Source of the DNA: Phoma sp. XZ068
Taxonomy: Eukaryota > Ascomycota > Dothideomycetes > Pleosporales > Didymellaceae
DNA: 64,000 nt
NCBI GenBank assembly: GCA_004835665.1
Contig: RBKR01000010.1
Coordinates: 1,054,001 to 1,118,000, forward strand
Direction of reading: 5' to 3'
The notes below the pieces were generated by a model. That model searched no databases and was not told where the DNA came from. It saw only the letters and a program-made list of their open reading frames with translations. A program made the position numbers and the translations under genes. This document shows positions 21,106 to 31,328 of this stretch, one piece after another (the first letter of the stretch is position 1; each line of letters opens with the position of its first letter).

Positions 21106-21894
21106 TTACAGAACTGTTGGTCTCTTCTCTCTTCCCTTGTCCTTTGCATTACTCTCCTTGTTGTCCCTCTCTGATGCCAGTTGTGCCTCTACTCCTAGGA
21201 GAGTTCCGTGGAGAGTCACCAGGTTACGTGGAAGAGCAGCTGTTCCAGCCAAGAGGTTCCAGGTATCTAGGAATCTGTTGAAACGGTTCGGCAGGGAGCG
21301 CACGACCTTTGACATGAGTTGTTCGTCGCTGAAAGTGCCTTCGAGGTCGATGATGTCTTGTTGCAGGGTTTTAAGAGTGTTAATGAGATCAGATACTGAT
21401 CCCTTGAACTTGAGTTGTTCGATTTTCCCTAGAGTCATGTCCAGGGCGCGAGCGTCATTCATCTTGCAGAGGCCCTTGAGCTTCTCCATTGCCAGCTGGG
21501 GGTTTTCTTCATCCTTGATACATCCTCGATGAGCTGTGTTGATGGTGGTGGACAGGAGGCCTCGTGCATATCGAAGACGTTTCTGCTGTTTTTCGTATTC
21601 GTCAAGATCGAGCTTGTAGAACTGGATGATGAGACTCAGCTGATCGCTTGTCTGAACATCCACACTGCCGGTTGAGTCAGCGTCTTTGCCGTTCGACTTC
21701 TTCGCTGGCTTGTCTTGGATAGTCTCTTCTCCGGTAAGGATGCTCCAGACATTATTTGCTTCGGCGATGAACTTCAGGTCGCGCTTCCCATGCAAGGTAA
21801 TTTTCCTGGCCTTGAAGAACTTCGACCCGTGCTTCAACGGATTCGTTGGTGATGCAGATGTTTGACTTCTTGAAGACCGGATTCGGACTATCAC
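21106..21894 (-). pseudogene. Copia-2 gag (UBN2-like), frameshifted
   Basis: Most of gag is open: KRDLKFIAEANNVWSIL, RGLLSTTINTAHRG, LMSKVVRSLPNRFNRFLDTW. The true N-terminus is in another frame (VEVLQGQENYLAW) and joins by removing one extra G near 21785. No ATG starts it, so the GTG at 21894 is not a real start. Beyond the ORF's stop a further shift leads to the zinc knuckle CKGCNK*GTHNKSQC, which has a TAG inside. Gag forms the particle and binds RNA; this copy is dead. Confidence 0.75.
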
Positions 21895-21912
21895 TGAAAA
21901 GGTGCAGTATGC

Positions 21913-21930
21913 ACAACCGGGCTCATAACC
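21913..21930 (-). promoter_or_regulatory. Copia-2 primer-binding site, initiator tRNA-Met anticodon arm
   Basis: GGTTATGAGCCCGG on the minus strand is complementary to the anticodon stem-loop of initiator tRNA-Met (GGGCTCATAACC). It starts three bases after the LTR. Copia-type elements are known to prime with a half tRNA ending in the anticodon loop. Confidence 0.75.
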
Positions 21931-21933
21931 AGT

Positions 21934-22098
21934 TGAAAATGTGACTCTTCAAGTGTGGTTGATTAACCTATGGGCTTCCAGGGACTTATATACATGTATA
22001 TCGTTTCAGCCTCCATAGGCAGACAAGCCATAGACTCCATCGTGGCGTATCTGCCTATTAGGCATATACGCCACCTCGTCACGTGCTGTTCAGAAACA
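21934..22098 (-). repeat. Copia-2 5' LTR (165 bp)
   Basis: Starts TGTTTCTG (22098) and ends TTTTCA (21934), with TG...CA ends. It contains a near-perfect 33-bp palindrome (22042-22074) and a TATA-like ATATACATGTATATAAG stretch. The LTR abuts LINE-2 coding sequence on the outer side and a primer-binding site on the inner side. Confidence 0.75.
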
Positions 22099-24037
22099 AC
22101 TCCCTGCGGCAGACCTGCTTGCGGCAGCTCTCGAACCTCGGAAGCCTGTCCGTTGACCTGGATCGATGCGGTGCGCTGTGAGCAGAACGCTTCTACCCAC
22201 CGCAACAGCCTCTCTGGTATGCCTCGCGCTTTCATCCTCTGCAGCAGTCTTTCCTTACACACTCCGTTGTACGCCCCCTTGACGTCGAAGCTGATCAGGC
22301 TGACAGTTCGCCGGCCCCGCCACGCGGTATAGATTTGTTCTTGGAGAAGCACCAGTGCTTGCTCCGCTGATCGCTGCTTGCGCGCTCCGAAGTGGTTGGT
22401 GGGCAGCAACCCATGCGTCTCGACCATATGCGAGATCCTCTCTGCCACCACCGACTCCAGCACTTTGCCAAGCGTGGCTAGCAGTGAGATCGGCCTCCAG
22501 GCTTTTGCAATGGTGTAGTCTTCCTTGCCTGGCTTCTTGAGCGGGATGATCTTGGCATGTCTCCATTGGTCGGGCAGCGATCCCTCTTCTAGCGACTGTC
22601 GGAACAGTGCAAGCACATGGTCTTTGACCACTGGCCAGACCTGCTTCCACACTACAACGGGCAATCCGTCGTCCCCAGGTGCTGTCCATGACTTTGCGGC
22701 GTGCAGCTGCCTTTCCACCTCTTCGAGCGTGATGGTCGGCATTTCTACGCGCGCTCTCTGCGGCTTGTGTCCTTCGTCGTCGATGTGGCTGGGAAGTGGA
22801 GGGAAGAAGGTGCTGAGCAGCTCCTCGGCTTGCTCCCCGTCGTCGGCCGTAGTTGTTCCGTCCATTCTGCGAAGTGCTGGGACTGTCCCAAACGCCTCGT
22901 TACCTGTCTTCAGGTATTTGGCCGCGTTCCAGATGTTGTCGTTGTCCGCCAGGAAGTCATCCCAGTGCTTTCTCTTCTGCTGTCGAATGGCATCATGGTA
23001 CTGCTTCGACGCTCCCTTTGCAGTCTCTTCTAGGTCCGGCCTAGCAGCTCCTGAGCGTCTCGCCGCTCTCGCTCGGTTCCTCCAGTGCGTGTAGATGCGG
23101 CGTAGCTGTGTCAAGTCCTGCGTCCACCACCTCTTCGCGTATGGTGACGGCCTAGCCCTGGGTGTTAGTGCGTGCACCGCCTCCAGCATCGCCGCCATCA
23201 GTCTGTCCGTCCTCTGCTGCGTCGTGCCCGCTGGCAGGGTCGCACCAAGCGTCCCGGAAATCCTGTCCCTGATTGCTTTCCACGGTGCGTTCTTGAGCAG
23301 AAGCCGCTCCTGCTGCTGCTGCGGCGCCGGCACCGAGCTGTCAAAGATCGTCTCGATCGTTCGGTTGCGTAGATTGCGCATCTCATCACTGTATCTGCCA
23401 GCTCCTTCGACGCTAGCACCAAGTCGATCGTCGTCTCGTAGTCTCCGCCCTGCCACGTCTTAGTACCACGCGGGAGCAGGCTGCTGAGTGCGTGCTCTGT
23501 CATCAGGTCGATAATCGGGTCTGCTTCGCCCTGTCTGACCATCGTCACATCCTCCCCTCCCCAAAGCTGGTCGTGTTGGTTGAAGTCGCCAGCCAGCGCC
23601 ACGTCCACCACTGTGTCGGCCTTTCGTCTTACATCTGCGATCACCTCGTCTAGCTTGTTGCATGCGTCTCGCAGCGCCTGCTGCTCTCCTCCTGGTATGT
23701 ACACCGACACCACCAGCACCCGACGCTCGTGCAGCCGGATGATCGCTGCTGTTAGGTCCGGCGACTCGATCCGCACCTGCTCCGCCTCCACTTCTCTGCT
23801 CACCCACAGCATGCTCCGTATCGGCCACCTCCCCTCTCGCCAGGTCGACGGCACCATCTTGGTCCACTTGTGATGGAGCATGGGCGTCGTCAGCAACCGG
23901 CTTTGCATCCTCCGTGCGTGCGGCTCCTGGATGGCCACCACTGTCACATCTTGCATCTCTTCGTCATTCATCAGGCTGTCGTGTACTTCGCCTTGCTTTC
24001 TGACATTGAGCTGGATCATGCGGAATGCTCTATTCAT
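22099..24037 (-). pseudogene. LINE-2 ORF2: endonuclease and partial reverse transcriptase
   Basis: The endonuclease domain shows VVAIQEPHARR, LAGDFNQHDQLWGG and TTIDLVLAS (24037-23380). Near 23370 the frame shifts, then continues as a linker and reverse transcriptase with WRPISLLATLGKVLESVV, NHFGARKQRSAEQAL and FDVKGAYNGV (motif A Asp) to AGLPQG (motif B). The catalytic YxDD box is absent because copia-2 is inserted at 22098/22099. Residues after GLPQG in the long frame are translated LTR. Confidence 0.8.
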
Positions 24038-25313
24038 GTTGAGGTGGGTAAAGCATCCGACAGTTTCTGCTGAACAACTCGTGCGGTCCTCCGCACAGCA
24101 CGCACTTCATCACCACTTCGCTGCAGCTCTTGTGGTGGTGGCCGTCTTTGGCGCATCGCCCGCACCTCTGCGTCTTCTTGCACTGGTATGCTTTGTGGCC
24201 GAGCTCTTGGCAGTTGTAGCATTGTCCGGGCCGTGGCCGGTGTTCGAACGCGCTTGTCGTGCCAGACTCTCCGCCAGCGTGGAAGAAGCCTTCTGCGACG
24301 AGCCTCCTTGCATCGCTTCTCTTAGTCACGTACACTACCATGGATCCATACGCCTTCGGGACGTCTCTCTTACTCAGCCACGCGATTTTGGCAACAGTCG
24401 TTCCGTTCTCTTCGCCAAAAGCTTCTGCTGCTCCTGCTCTGATCTCGTCCTTCTCGTCTAGCACTGCTGTTCGCCTGACGTTGTCGATTTTGACCGGGAA
24501 GAGCTCATCGCGCAACACGCGCGAGCCTGCGCCGATCTTCTCCGCTGCTCTCTTGATAAGCTCATGCTCGTCCTCGTCTCTGCACGCGATTCTGATCCGA
24601 CTTTGGGTCGCGTGGTCGACGGTGACCGCCCGGCATCGCCAGTTTCCGTGGTTCTCCATCGTGCGCATTTCCTTCTCCACCGCTGCTCTGACCGTACCCG
24701 CTGACATTCTGCCATCTTCACCATCTGCTCTGGAGATGTCTACCGTAACGTTAGGCACATCGACGGGAGCGAGGCTAGTGCGGTTAGCGTGCTGCTGGCT
24801 CGGTAGTGTTCCGGAAGTGGCGCTCGGGCCCGCGGGCATGCTCGCACCCGCCACCGCGGCCCAGGAACGCGCGCCAGAGGATGCTGCTGCTGCGAGGTCA
24901 TCGACGCGCGTCTTGAGCTCAGCGACTTCGTCGATAAGCTTGACATTGTGATCGATGATGGCTTGCTGGTTCTGTCTGATCTCTTTAGTTTCGCGTTCGA
25001 GGTTCCTGATGGTCTCATTTTGTTGCCGGATGATTTCGGTCAACGCGACAAGCAGGTCTTTGTTGGTCGTGGTGCTCCTCCTGGTTGGAAGGACGGGTTG
25101 GCTGCTTTCAATCTAGACGGTGTCGGAGTCGTCGGCTGATGGGTCTGGTTGTAACAGTAGCCTGCGGTAGCGTCCGCCTTGCTCGGTGGTGTTCCTTGGG
25201 CGTCTCTTCAGCGGTGCTGGTAGCTCAGTTGGCAAGGATAACGCGTCGCGGTCGCGGTCGCGTTCAGGGGTCGAGACCGCCATCTCTCTCACAAGCCCAG
25301 ATCGCAAGCTCAT
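24030..25313 (-). pseudogene. LINE-2 ORF1 (coiled coil plus zinc knuckles), one TAG
   Basis: The main 337-aa part starts with a coiled coil (QNETIRNLERETKEIRQNQQ) and ends with three Cys/His knuckles: CYNCQELGHKAYQC, CGRCAKDGHHHKSC and CVLCGGPHELFSRNC. The same frame continues upstream to 25313 through one TAG at about 25113-25115 (DTV*IESSQ), where CAG is the likely original codon. The protein would coat the LINE RNA. The overlap of its stop with the ORF2 start suggests reinitiation. Confidence 0.75.
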
Positions 25314-26410
25314 CCGAGTTCCAGTCCCAAGTCTCAGCTAATTGCTGCTATGCAAAATCGGCTTCCGGTTTGGTTCCAGTCCCAGCTCCGCTGGTATACG
25401 CAGGTCAGCGCCAAATGGTGTTGCGGCTGCGTGCAAGGGTGAAGCCACATTCGCTAAGCACTGTATCTTGACAGAGTGATTTTTCTCTGTGTTCCCTTGG
25501 TTGTCTTGGAAATTTTCGTCAGACATTTCATGACCGGGCAGGTTACTGTGGAGCATAGGCACTTGAGGCATCCGAAGAACTCCCGCGTCATCTGGCACAA
25601 CTCCTGTGGGGCTCAACGGCCGTCCATTGGTGTACGTGTCTTATCGTCGGTGACCCAGGGGCGCGGTAGCAAGCCAAGGACGCATTCGGTGGTCGGATGT
25701 GGGCGCGGCAGATGCCATGTTCTTTCTACGCATGTGGGTGGCATTGCTTGAACAAATCGGATTGGAACCGGCCATGAACGCCAGCGAACGCCACACGTAA
25801 GACAAAGCAAGCTTGTGTGAACACAATGCAAAGGATGAGCGGTATGTGGAGTTTGATGTGGAGTTTGATGTGGAGTTGTCGAGTAAGAAGCAAGCACGAG
25901 GTCAAAAAGGCGCTAATAGCCTAGCTTCTGAGTCGTGACACGATGACGCTTTGGCGAACTAGAAACGAAGCACCTGCATATCAAAAGCAATTTCGACTGC
26001 ATGTTTATGTGCTACCACAACCTGAACGCATTGACAGCAGCATCTCGCGAATGTCGAATAACATGGTAGCTAAGAATACCGAAAGAAATATTTGCGCCAT
26101 AGCCTTGGAATCCACAATTGAAAGCCGTCTCTTGACTTAGAGTATGTACATTGCGCAACCAATACACAACCCATGCTCCCGGGAATACGTCCAATTTGAG
26201 CCATCAGGAGGAATACAGCTCGAGGTGGGTACAGGGGTGGGACCCAACCATTCGGATCAACAGAACGTCACATTACGTGCCTCACACAACGATCCTGACA
26301 GTAACGTCTACCGGATCATTGTGCCAGAAGCGTCAGACTTGAGGGTTGTGAGCGGTGCTATTTGCCGGCGACATCTCTTGTAGTCCTGACCAACCCATTC
26401 ATTGATGCAC
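25314..26410. other. No gene recognised
   Basis: Only chance-looking frames. The part next to 25313 may include the LINE-2 5' leader. Nothing else can be supported. Confidence 0.45.
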
Positions 26411-27388
26411 TCACCTAATTGCGCCAACAGATCCATTGACCACTAGGGGAGGCCCAACCTGCCTAACAACGGTTGTGTCCTGATCCAAGCGGACCTTCAG
26501 GGTCATACCCCTGTGTGGTTTGCGATTGAGGTGGGTCATCGCGAGCTGTGCTTCGTGCGTCGACGCAAACTTGGCGGTTGCCACCCCCTTGGAAACACCG
26601 GAACGACCCCGGTGCACTTTGCAATCAACGGGCCGTCCCACAGTATAGAGCAAGTTCTTGAGCTCGTCTGAGCTAACCTTGTAGCTGAGATTCTGGATGA
26701 AGATGCCGCGAGCCTCGGTGAGCATCGCTCCGTCGCGAATGTTTACTGGCATGCCGCTATTGCTCGCCAAGTAGACTGGAGGTTGGGCCATCATTGGTGG
26801 CATTTGGGGTACTTGAGTTGCGTAAACTGGTTGGATGGCATAGGATGTAGTTGCGGGGTAGACGGAATAAGAATAGCCTGGCTGGACTGCCATGTACTGT
26901 GCTGGAGGAGCAGCATATGGCTTGCCGCCCAGCTGGTTGACTCTTCCAATGTCGATTCCGCAAAGTCCAGCAGAATGAGTGCCGTCAGCTACTTCCGGGA
27001 AACGTACGGAGCAGTTGCACTTTAAAAGGCGGAATCCATCACTGCTACGACGTGTCTGCCAGACATGCACAAGCATGCCTTTCGACCTGTGATATGTTTC
27101 TAGAAAATAGTCAGTTCCGTAGTTCCATCCAACGACGAGGGTATGTCACCCACTGTAAGCAGCATCTGCGTCTTCCTTGTCCTTGAGTCTGCACCAGCCT
27201 TGCATCTCACCCCGACGCTGACTTTGACTTGCGTATACGTCAACCCATCCAGGCTGCTCTCGGACCACTTTTCGAATGTGATCTTTGAATTCTTGCCAGC
27301 CTGATAGATAAGGTGCAAAGCGCGTCAGTCCAGCGACGACCAGCAGAAAATCCCCGTCTCCTGCTTTCCAGCTAGTTGCATATGACAT
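26411..27388 (-). CDS. RNA-binding protein with RRM domains, two exons
   Basis: Exon 1 27388-27154 (start MSYATSWKAGDGD) and exon 2 27099-26411 join across a 54-bp intron (gtgggt...tttctag) in phase, giving 307 aa. The first domain is a divergent RRM (FAPYLSGWQEFKDHIRKVV, EMQGWCRLKDKEDADAAY). The second is a clear RRM: RNP2 GIFIQNLSY, RNP1 KGVATAKFAS, ending VRLDQD. Between them lies a Tyr/Pro/Gln-rich low-complexity linker. Such proteins bind single-stranded RNA in splicing, export or stability control. The stop at 26411 coincides with an AG|gtgagt donor-like sequence, so a further small exon is possible. No element insertion or stop disturbs it; I read it as a normal host gene. Confidence 0.75.
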
Positions 27389-28668
27389 GATTGTGTCTGC
27401 AGAAAGATATGTGTAACGCGACCGACAGTTGTCCGGAATGCACAGATCGAAAGGTCGGAGCGAACAGGGTGAGGGAAAGAGCCGATGTCCGCTGTATGGA
27501 AGCCCAACAACAAAGTATGCTGTACGAGGTGTAATATTGTGAGAGGATACCGAGGTTGACTCGCAATTATGACTGTGCTGGGTGGCACCAAGGCGATATA
27601 TATACAGCTGCTCGGCGAAGGGAAAGCACGAGCACAATCCGAATCCCAGGATACGAATGCCCGCAATAGCAAAGTCTGATATAGACCTAAACGAGGCCGA
27701 ACATCAGCCAAGGAAGTCGTTTTGCAAACGAGTAAACACTTTCATCGACTAGATACGCACTATACTGCCCGTGGCGTTGCAAGGACTCGAACTGTTCACA
27801 ACCAGAGACACGTGCGCTTGTTCCGCCTTCCCCGGTGGTGTTGCAGTTCTAGGCCCCAGCAAGAACATTGTAATGTCGTCCCGCGTGAAGCCGTCTATTG
27901 GTCCTGTAATCGGTGCATGGCGGAACATGTGGAGCATTCTGACACTAATTGCAAGTCCCTTGCCTGCTGTAAGCCGGCGCTACTGCAGTGCTTACTTCAT
28001 TCCTCCACTACATCTGAGCTGCATCGTCACTCTTCTTCAATAGACACAACATACACTCTTGATGCTACCACCCCATGCTTACACCTGCAGTACATATGTG
28101 ATGCAGGATGGCTTACACACGTGTGTCTTAGGCGGATAAGCGAGGGTCCCTTGTAGGATCTGTCATTGCCAGATCACGGGGACGAGATCGTGGCGGTCCA
28201 GGGTACAGTATTTGCGCAGGTCGCCGATCAAAAAAGAAACTACGCCAAGCGCAGTTTTGACTTCTATGACGTTTGTAGTTTGAATGCCGGTGATTGGTGA
28301 AGTAATGTTCTTTATCACATCGAATATCAAGTGTCCAACAGATCGTTCAGATACGCACGGCTGTACTTACGTTTCGGTCGGTCGAACTGCGAACGACTCG
28401 TGCTCATGCTGAGCTGTACAACACAGTGAAACATAGTACTGCCTGTATATGAGAGCTGCAGTCAGGTCTTAAGACGGCCATGCGCTTCAGAGAGCCATAG
28501 CGGGCAGGATCTCTGAGAGACAGCAAGTGATCAACATCCCCACAGTATCAACTTCTGATCAAAACCACCGCTGATCAAGACTTCGTGAAAACCTGTCAAG
28601 CCGTCGGTTTCGTTGTGGTGTGCTTCAATGGTTCCGGCCCAGAGATACCGTAATTTGCTGCCAGGTTC
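27389..28668. other. No gene recognised
   Basis: Upstream flank of the RRM gene, followed by short frames on both strands with no motif. Confidence 0.45.
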
Positions 28669-28761
28669 TGTCATGATGGGCGATGAAGGCAGTGGTCATG
28701 TGACCTTGTCTACATGACTAATTAGCGTCATTACTTAGTCTCAGGCCCAGCTTGATTAATG
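28669..28761. mobile_element. MITE-like element, copy 2 (truncated)
   Basis: Starts TGTCATGATGGGCG and follows copies 1 and 3 through CAGCTTGATTAATGA, then stops. The last ~30 bp, including the TTGACA end, are missing and a GGTT-repeat tract begins instead. Confidence 0.8.
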
Positions 28762-29409
28762 ATTGGTTGGTTGGTTGGTATTCATTTTACGTCTGTTGAT
28801 GGGGATTAAGTCCACCATCTCGCCTCCCGAAGGGCATATACGACGTGCTAAGCTATGGAATTACAGTGCTAACACACTACCTTAGAAAGCATTTCTTGCC
28901 TGCGCGGGTATTGCTACCATTTCAAGCTACAGCTCCCCGTCCAGTTGGGGAGACTGAGCAGTGTGTGTAAATTAGGGTGGATCCCTTGTGTTCAGAGGCA
29001 GTTAAGTGCCGTAAGAGAGAGTAGGAAAGAGTAGGTGGGTGTAGAGAGCCGGTGCCCTGTCGAATCGAAGCCGTGGCTCTGCGCAAGGAGAGCCTTTTGT
29101 ACTAGGCTTGGCCATGCCTGTGTCGAAGGAGATAGGTGTAGTAGGAAGGCAGAGCCAGGCCTGTCCTTCTTTATCCCCGAGAGTTGTTAAATGTAAGGCC
29201 ATGCTGGCTACCTTGTTCGCGAGTTAAGAGCCGGTGCTCTGTCGGATCGTGCCGTAGCTCTTCGCGTGGAGAGCCTTGCGTTAGGCCTGGCAATGCCCTT
29301 ATATTGCAAGAACAAGGAGTGTCAAGGCTGTCTCCTTGTCTTGGTGGTGGTTGTGGCCTTCGACCGAACGTGAAAATCTGAGTGGCGCACGGGCCATTTT
29401 GAAAAGATT
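28762..29409. repeat. Gene-free stretch with a diverged ~181-bp tandem duplication
   Basis: A block at 29045-29130 (AGAGCCGGTGCCCTGTCG..., GGAGAGCCTT, TAGGCTTGGC) recurs at 29226-29315 with the same order of landmarks, giving a period of about 181 bp. A short TTGG microsatellite starts the stretch. No coding sequence is visible. Confidence 0.6.
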
Positions 29410-29829
29410 TCAGCTCACAGAGCTGAAAGACAAAAGAGGCCAGCGCGCCTGCCACAACGCCTGCAGCGAAGGAAGGTCGTTGGGAAACAGATTTAAGAAG
29501 GCATTTGTGTCGTGTTTTAACGAAAAGTCGATAGATATCGACCTTTCGCTGACCTGGAAAAGTTGATGTTCGGGTGTGGCGTTTACTGGGGATATGCCGG
29601 TGGCTGTGAAAGCCTTCAGTATCAGCTTTTCCTTGAACGTGTTTACCCAGGCAGGCCAGAACAGGGCAAAAAAGTCGCCTTTTGACAGTGTCGCAAGGCC
29701 TTGAGATGCCTGGAGGTGGTTGTCGAGTTCACAGGTGTAGTTGGAGGAGAGAGGCTTGAAGCAGACTACATCCAACGGCTGAAGAGTCTGGGTACTGTGA
29801 GGGGGCAACACTGCCAATATAATCCGTTT
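29410..29829 (-). pseudogene. pogo/Fot transposase fragment (end of DDE core)
   Basis: The frame begins at KRIILAVLPPHSTQTLQPLD, containing the third catalytic Asp, followed by VVCFKPLSSNYTCEL, FFALFWPAWVNTFKEKL and AFTATGISPVN. The first two Asp and all N-terminal domains are missing. Residues before KRIIL come from the adjoining inverted-repeat junction at 29835-29874. It stops at 29410. The closest relative in this window is the 5536-7678 element. Confidence 0.8.
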
Positions 29830-29862
29830 CTGGAGCGTCAGAGGCTGCTCTCCTAGCACAGC

Positions 29863-30877
29863 AGCCTCTGACGCTAAAAAGCGCGTCGTTGACTATGCTG
29901 TTGCTCGTTTGGTTAGTGCTGTCTATTAGTTCTCCTCTGATACCCCCCTATTTGTTTGTAATAGTACACATTTATGCAAAGCTTGGTGGACTAGAAAAGA
30001 AGCTAAGATGGCAAAGGTTAAGAATACAGACTCACAGGGTTAACTTAAAGTAGAGAGTGTGCGTCCCAGCAGTTTCTCTGCACAGCTGGCAAGATCTTCG
30101 AAACGGGTCTGACTGGCCGTGGTGCTGATAGAGACTCTTGGCAGTAGTGTGCTGAAATATCTGCGAGCTGCGTTCTGTGCATCTGTGGCTGAGAAGCACA
30201 ATCCATTGTCGAGGTCGGAACTATCCGACCAGTCATTGCTTAGGATATGGTCATCCCTGTCAGAAGCAATGAGTGGTCGGGATCTTCTCCTCACTGCCTT
30301 CGACAGTCGTTCCACAACTTCATTTTTGGGTATTCAAACATCGTCAAGGCTGTTCCAACTGTGTGATTGGTTGGAAATCTTCTCCACCGCTTTCAACAGA
30401 AATTCTATAGTTTCCTAATCTGGTTGCATCTTCAAGTCTGATTGAAAGCATGACTTACATATGACGTATCGCTTAGCTCACAGGATCTAGGCATCTGACG
30501 ACGTTAGCTGGAGACAGGTGCAAGAAGTCAAACACTCGCGCTTACTCGTGATTCGTGTCCGCAATTCCGGCTCGCACACAGTTCATCACGCTACCGCTGC
30601 CAAATGTCGCCTAGAACGCACGGCCGTTCAGACGCGGTTTGACGACCTTGCCGTTCGCGCGGAGAAACTGCTGGGATGCGCACTACTCACCTTAAATCAA
30701 CTATTTGAGTCTGCAGTCTTAATCTTTGCTATCTTAGCTTCCTTTCTAGCCTAGTGAGCTTTCTATAGGTGTAGATTGGCGCGAACAGACAAGGGGTGAC
30801 CAGGGGAGAGTTAATGGACGGTACTGACAGAACGGGCGACCGCATAGTCAACGACGCGCTTTTTGGCGTCGGAGGCT
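29863..30877. mobile_element. Foldback-type element with ~260-bp inverted arms
   Basis: The left arm (29863 to about 30120) and the reverse complement of the right arm (30877 to about 30605) share a long ordered match: outer GACGC(T/C)AAAAAGCGCGTCG, inner CCCAGCAGTTTCTC and the peptide-like TRF(E/D)DLA..AEKLLG read outward from each side. The arms have diverged noticeably but stay collinear. The ~490-bp centre has no transposase. It is probably a non-autonomous derivative of an element with very long inverted repeats; the class is not identified. Confidence 0.65.
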
Positions 30878-31328
30878 AATATGCTAATTAGGAGAGTGGG
30901 AGCCGAAGAATAGATACGCATTGCGTATGTCTGTATACAAGCACGCTAAGCACGACCCAAGCTTCCAGAAGCGCAAGTGTCCCGTTACACTGTGCGTCTC
31001 GGCACGTAGGGACGGACGTTAGCAGACCTGTGGCGGATCCAGAGGTACATTTGGCTCTGATGCCGTATCTACGTTTAGACTTCCTTATGTCCTATGTATG
31101 CCAGCATAAATCGGAGGCATTCTGGGTTTCTCTACTAGCTATATGAGTCAAGGTCGCCGCAATGCGACCTTTCCAGAAGACAAAAGCTCACGCATTCAAC
31201 ACAGCCAGATATTGTACTGGTATTAAGCTTTGCTGTCTTGTCTCAAGGAGAGTTTGTAAAGGCGAAGGCATTAGGGCTTGCAGATTATCTTACAAGCTAA
31301 GAGCTTCGTCCAGACGAACATAATCACG
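30878..31328. other. No gene recognised
   Basis: Presumed 5' flank of the LPMO-like gene. Nothing else stands out. Confidence 0.45.

Larger units (their letters stand above)
20343..22098 (-). mobile_element. Copia-2: truncated Ty1/copia retrotransposon
   Basis: Minus-strand order: 5' LTR (22098-21934), primer-binding site (21930-21913), gag, zinc knuckle, aspartic protease start, then loss of homology near 20340-20570 against the TLH fragment. Integrase, reverse transcriptase and 3' LTR are gone. It inserted into LINE-2 exactly after the reverse-transcriptase motif GLPQG. Confidence 0.8.
22099..25313 (-). mobile_element. LINE-2: non-LTR retrotransposon cut by copia-2
   Basis: ORF1 (25313-24030) and ORF2 (24037 to 22099) overlap by eight bases (ATGAATAG). 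ORF2 contains endonuclease and the first half of the reverse transcriptase and ends abruptly at 22099 where the copia-2 LTR starts. The rest of LINE-2 is not in the window. The 5' end is placed at the first ATG of the extended ORF1 and may lie further upstream. Confidence 0.8.

Noticed and set aside
27749..27830. Possible tRNA on the minus strand (GTTCGAGTCC box)
   Set aside because: A B-box-like string is present, but there is no A box or acceptor-stem pairing.
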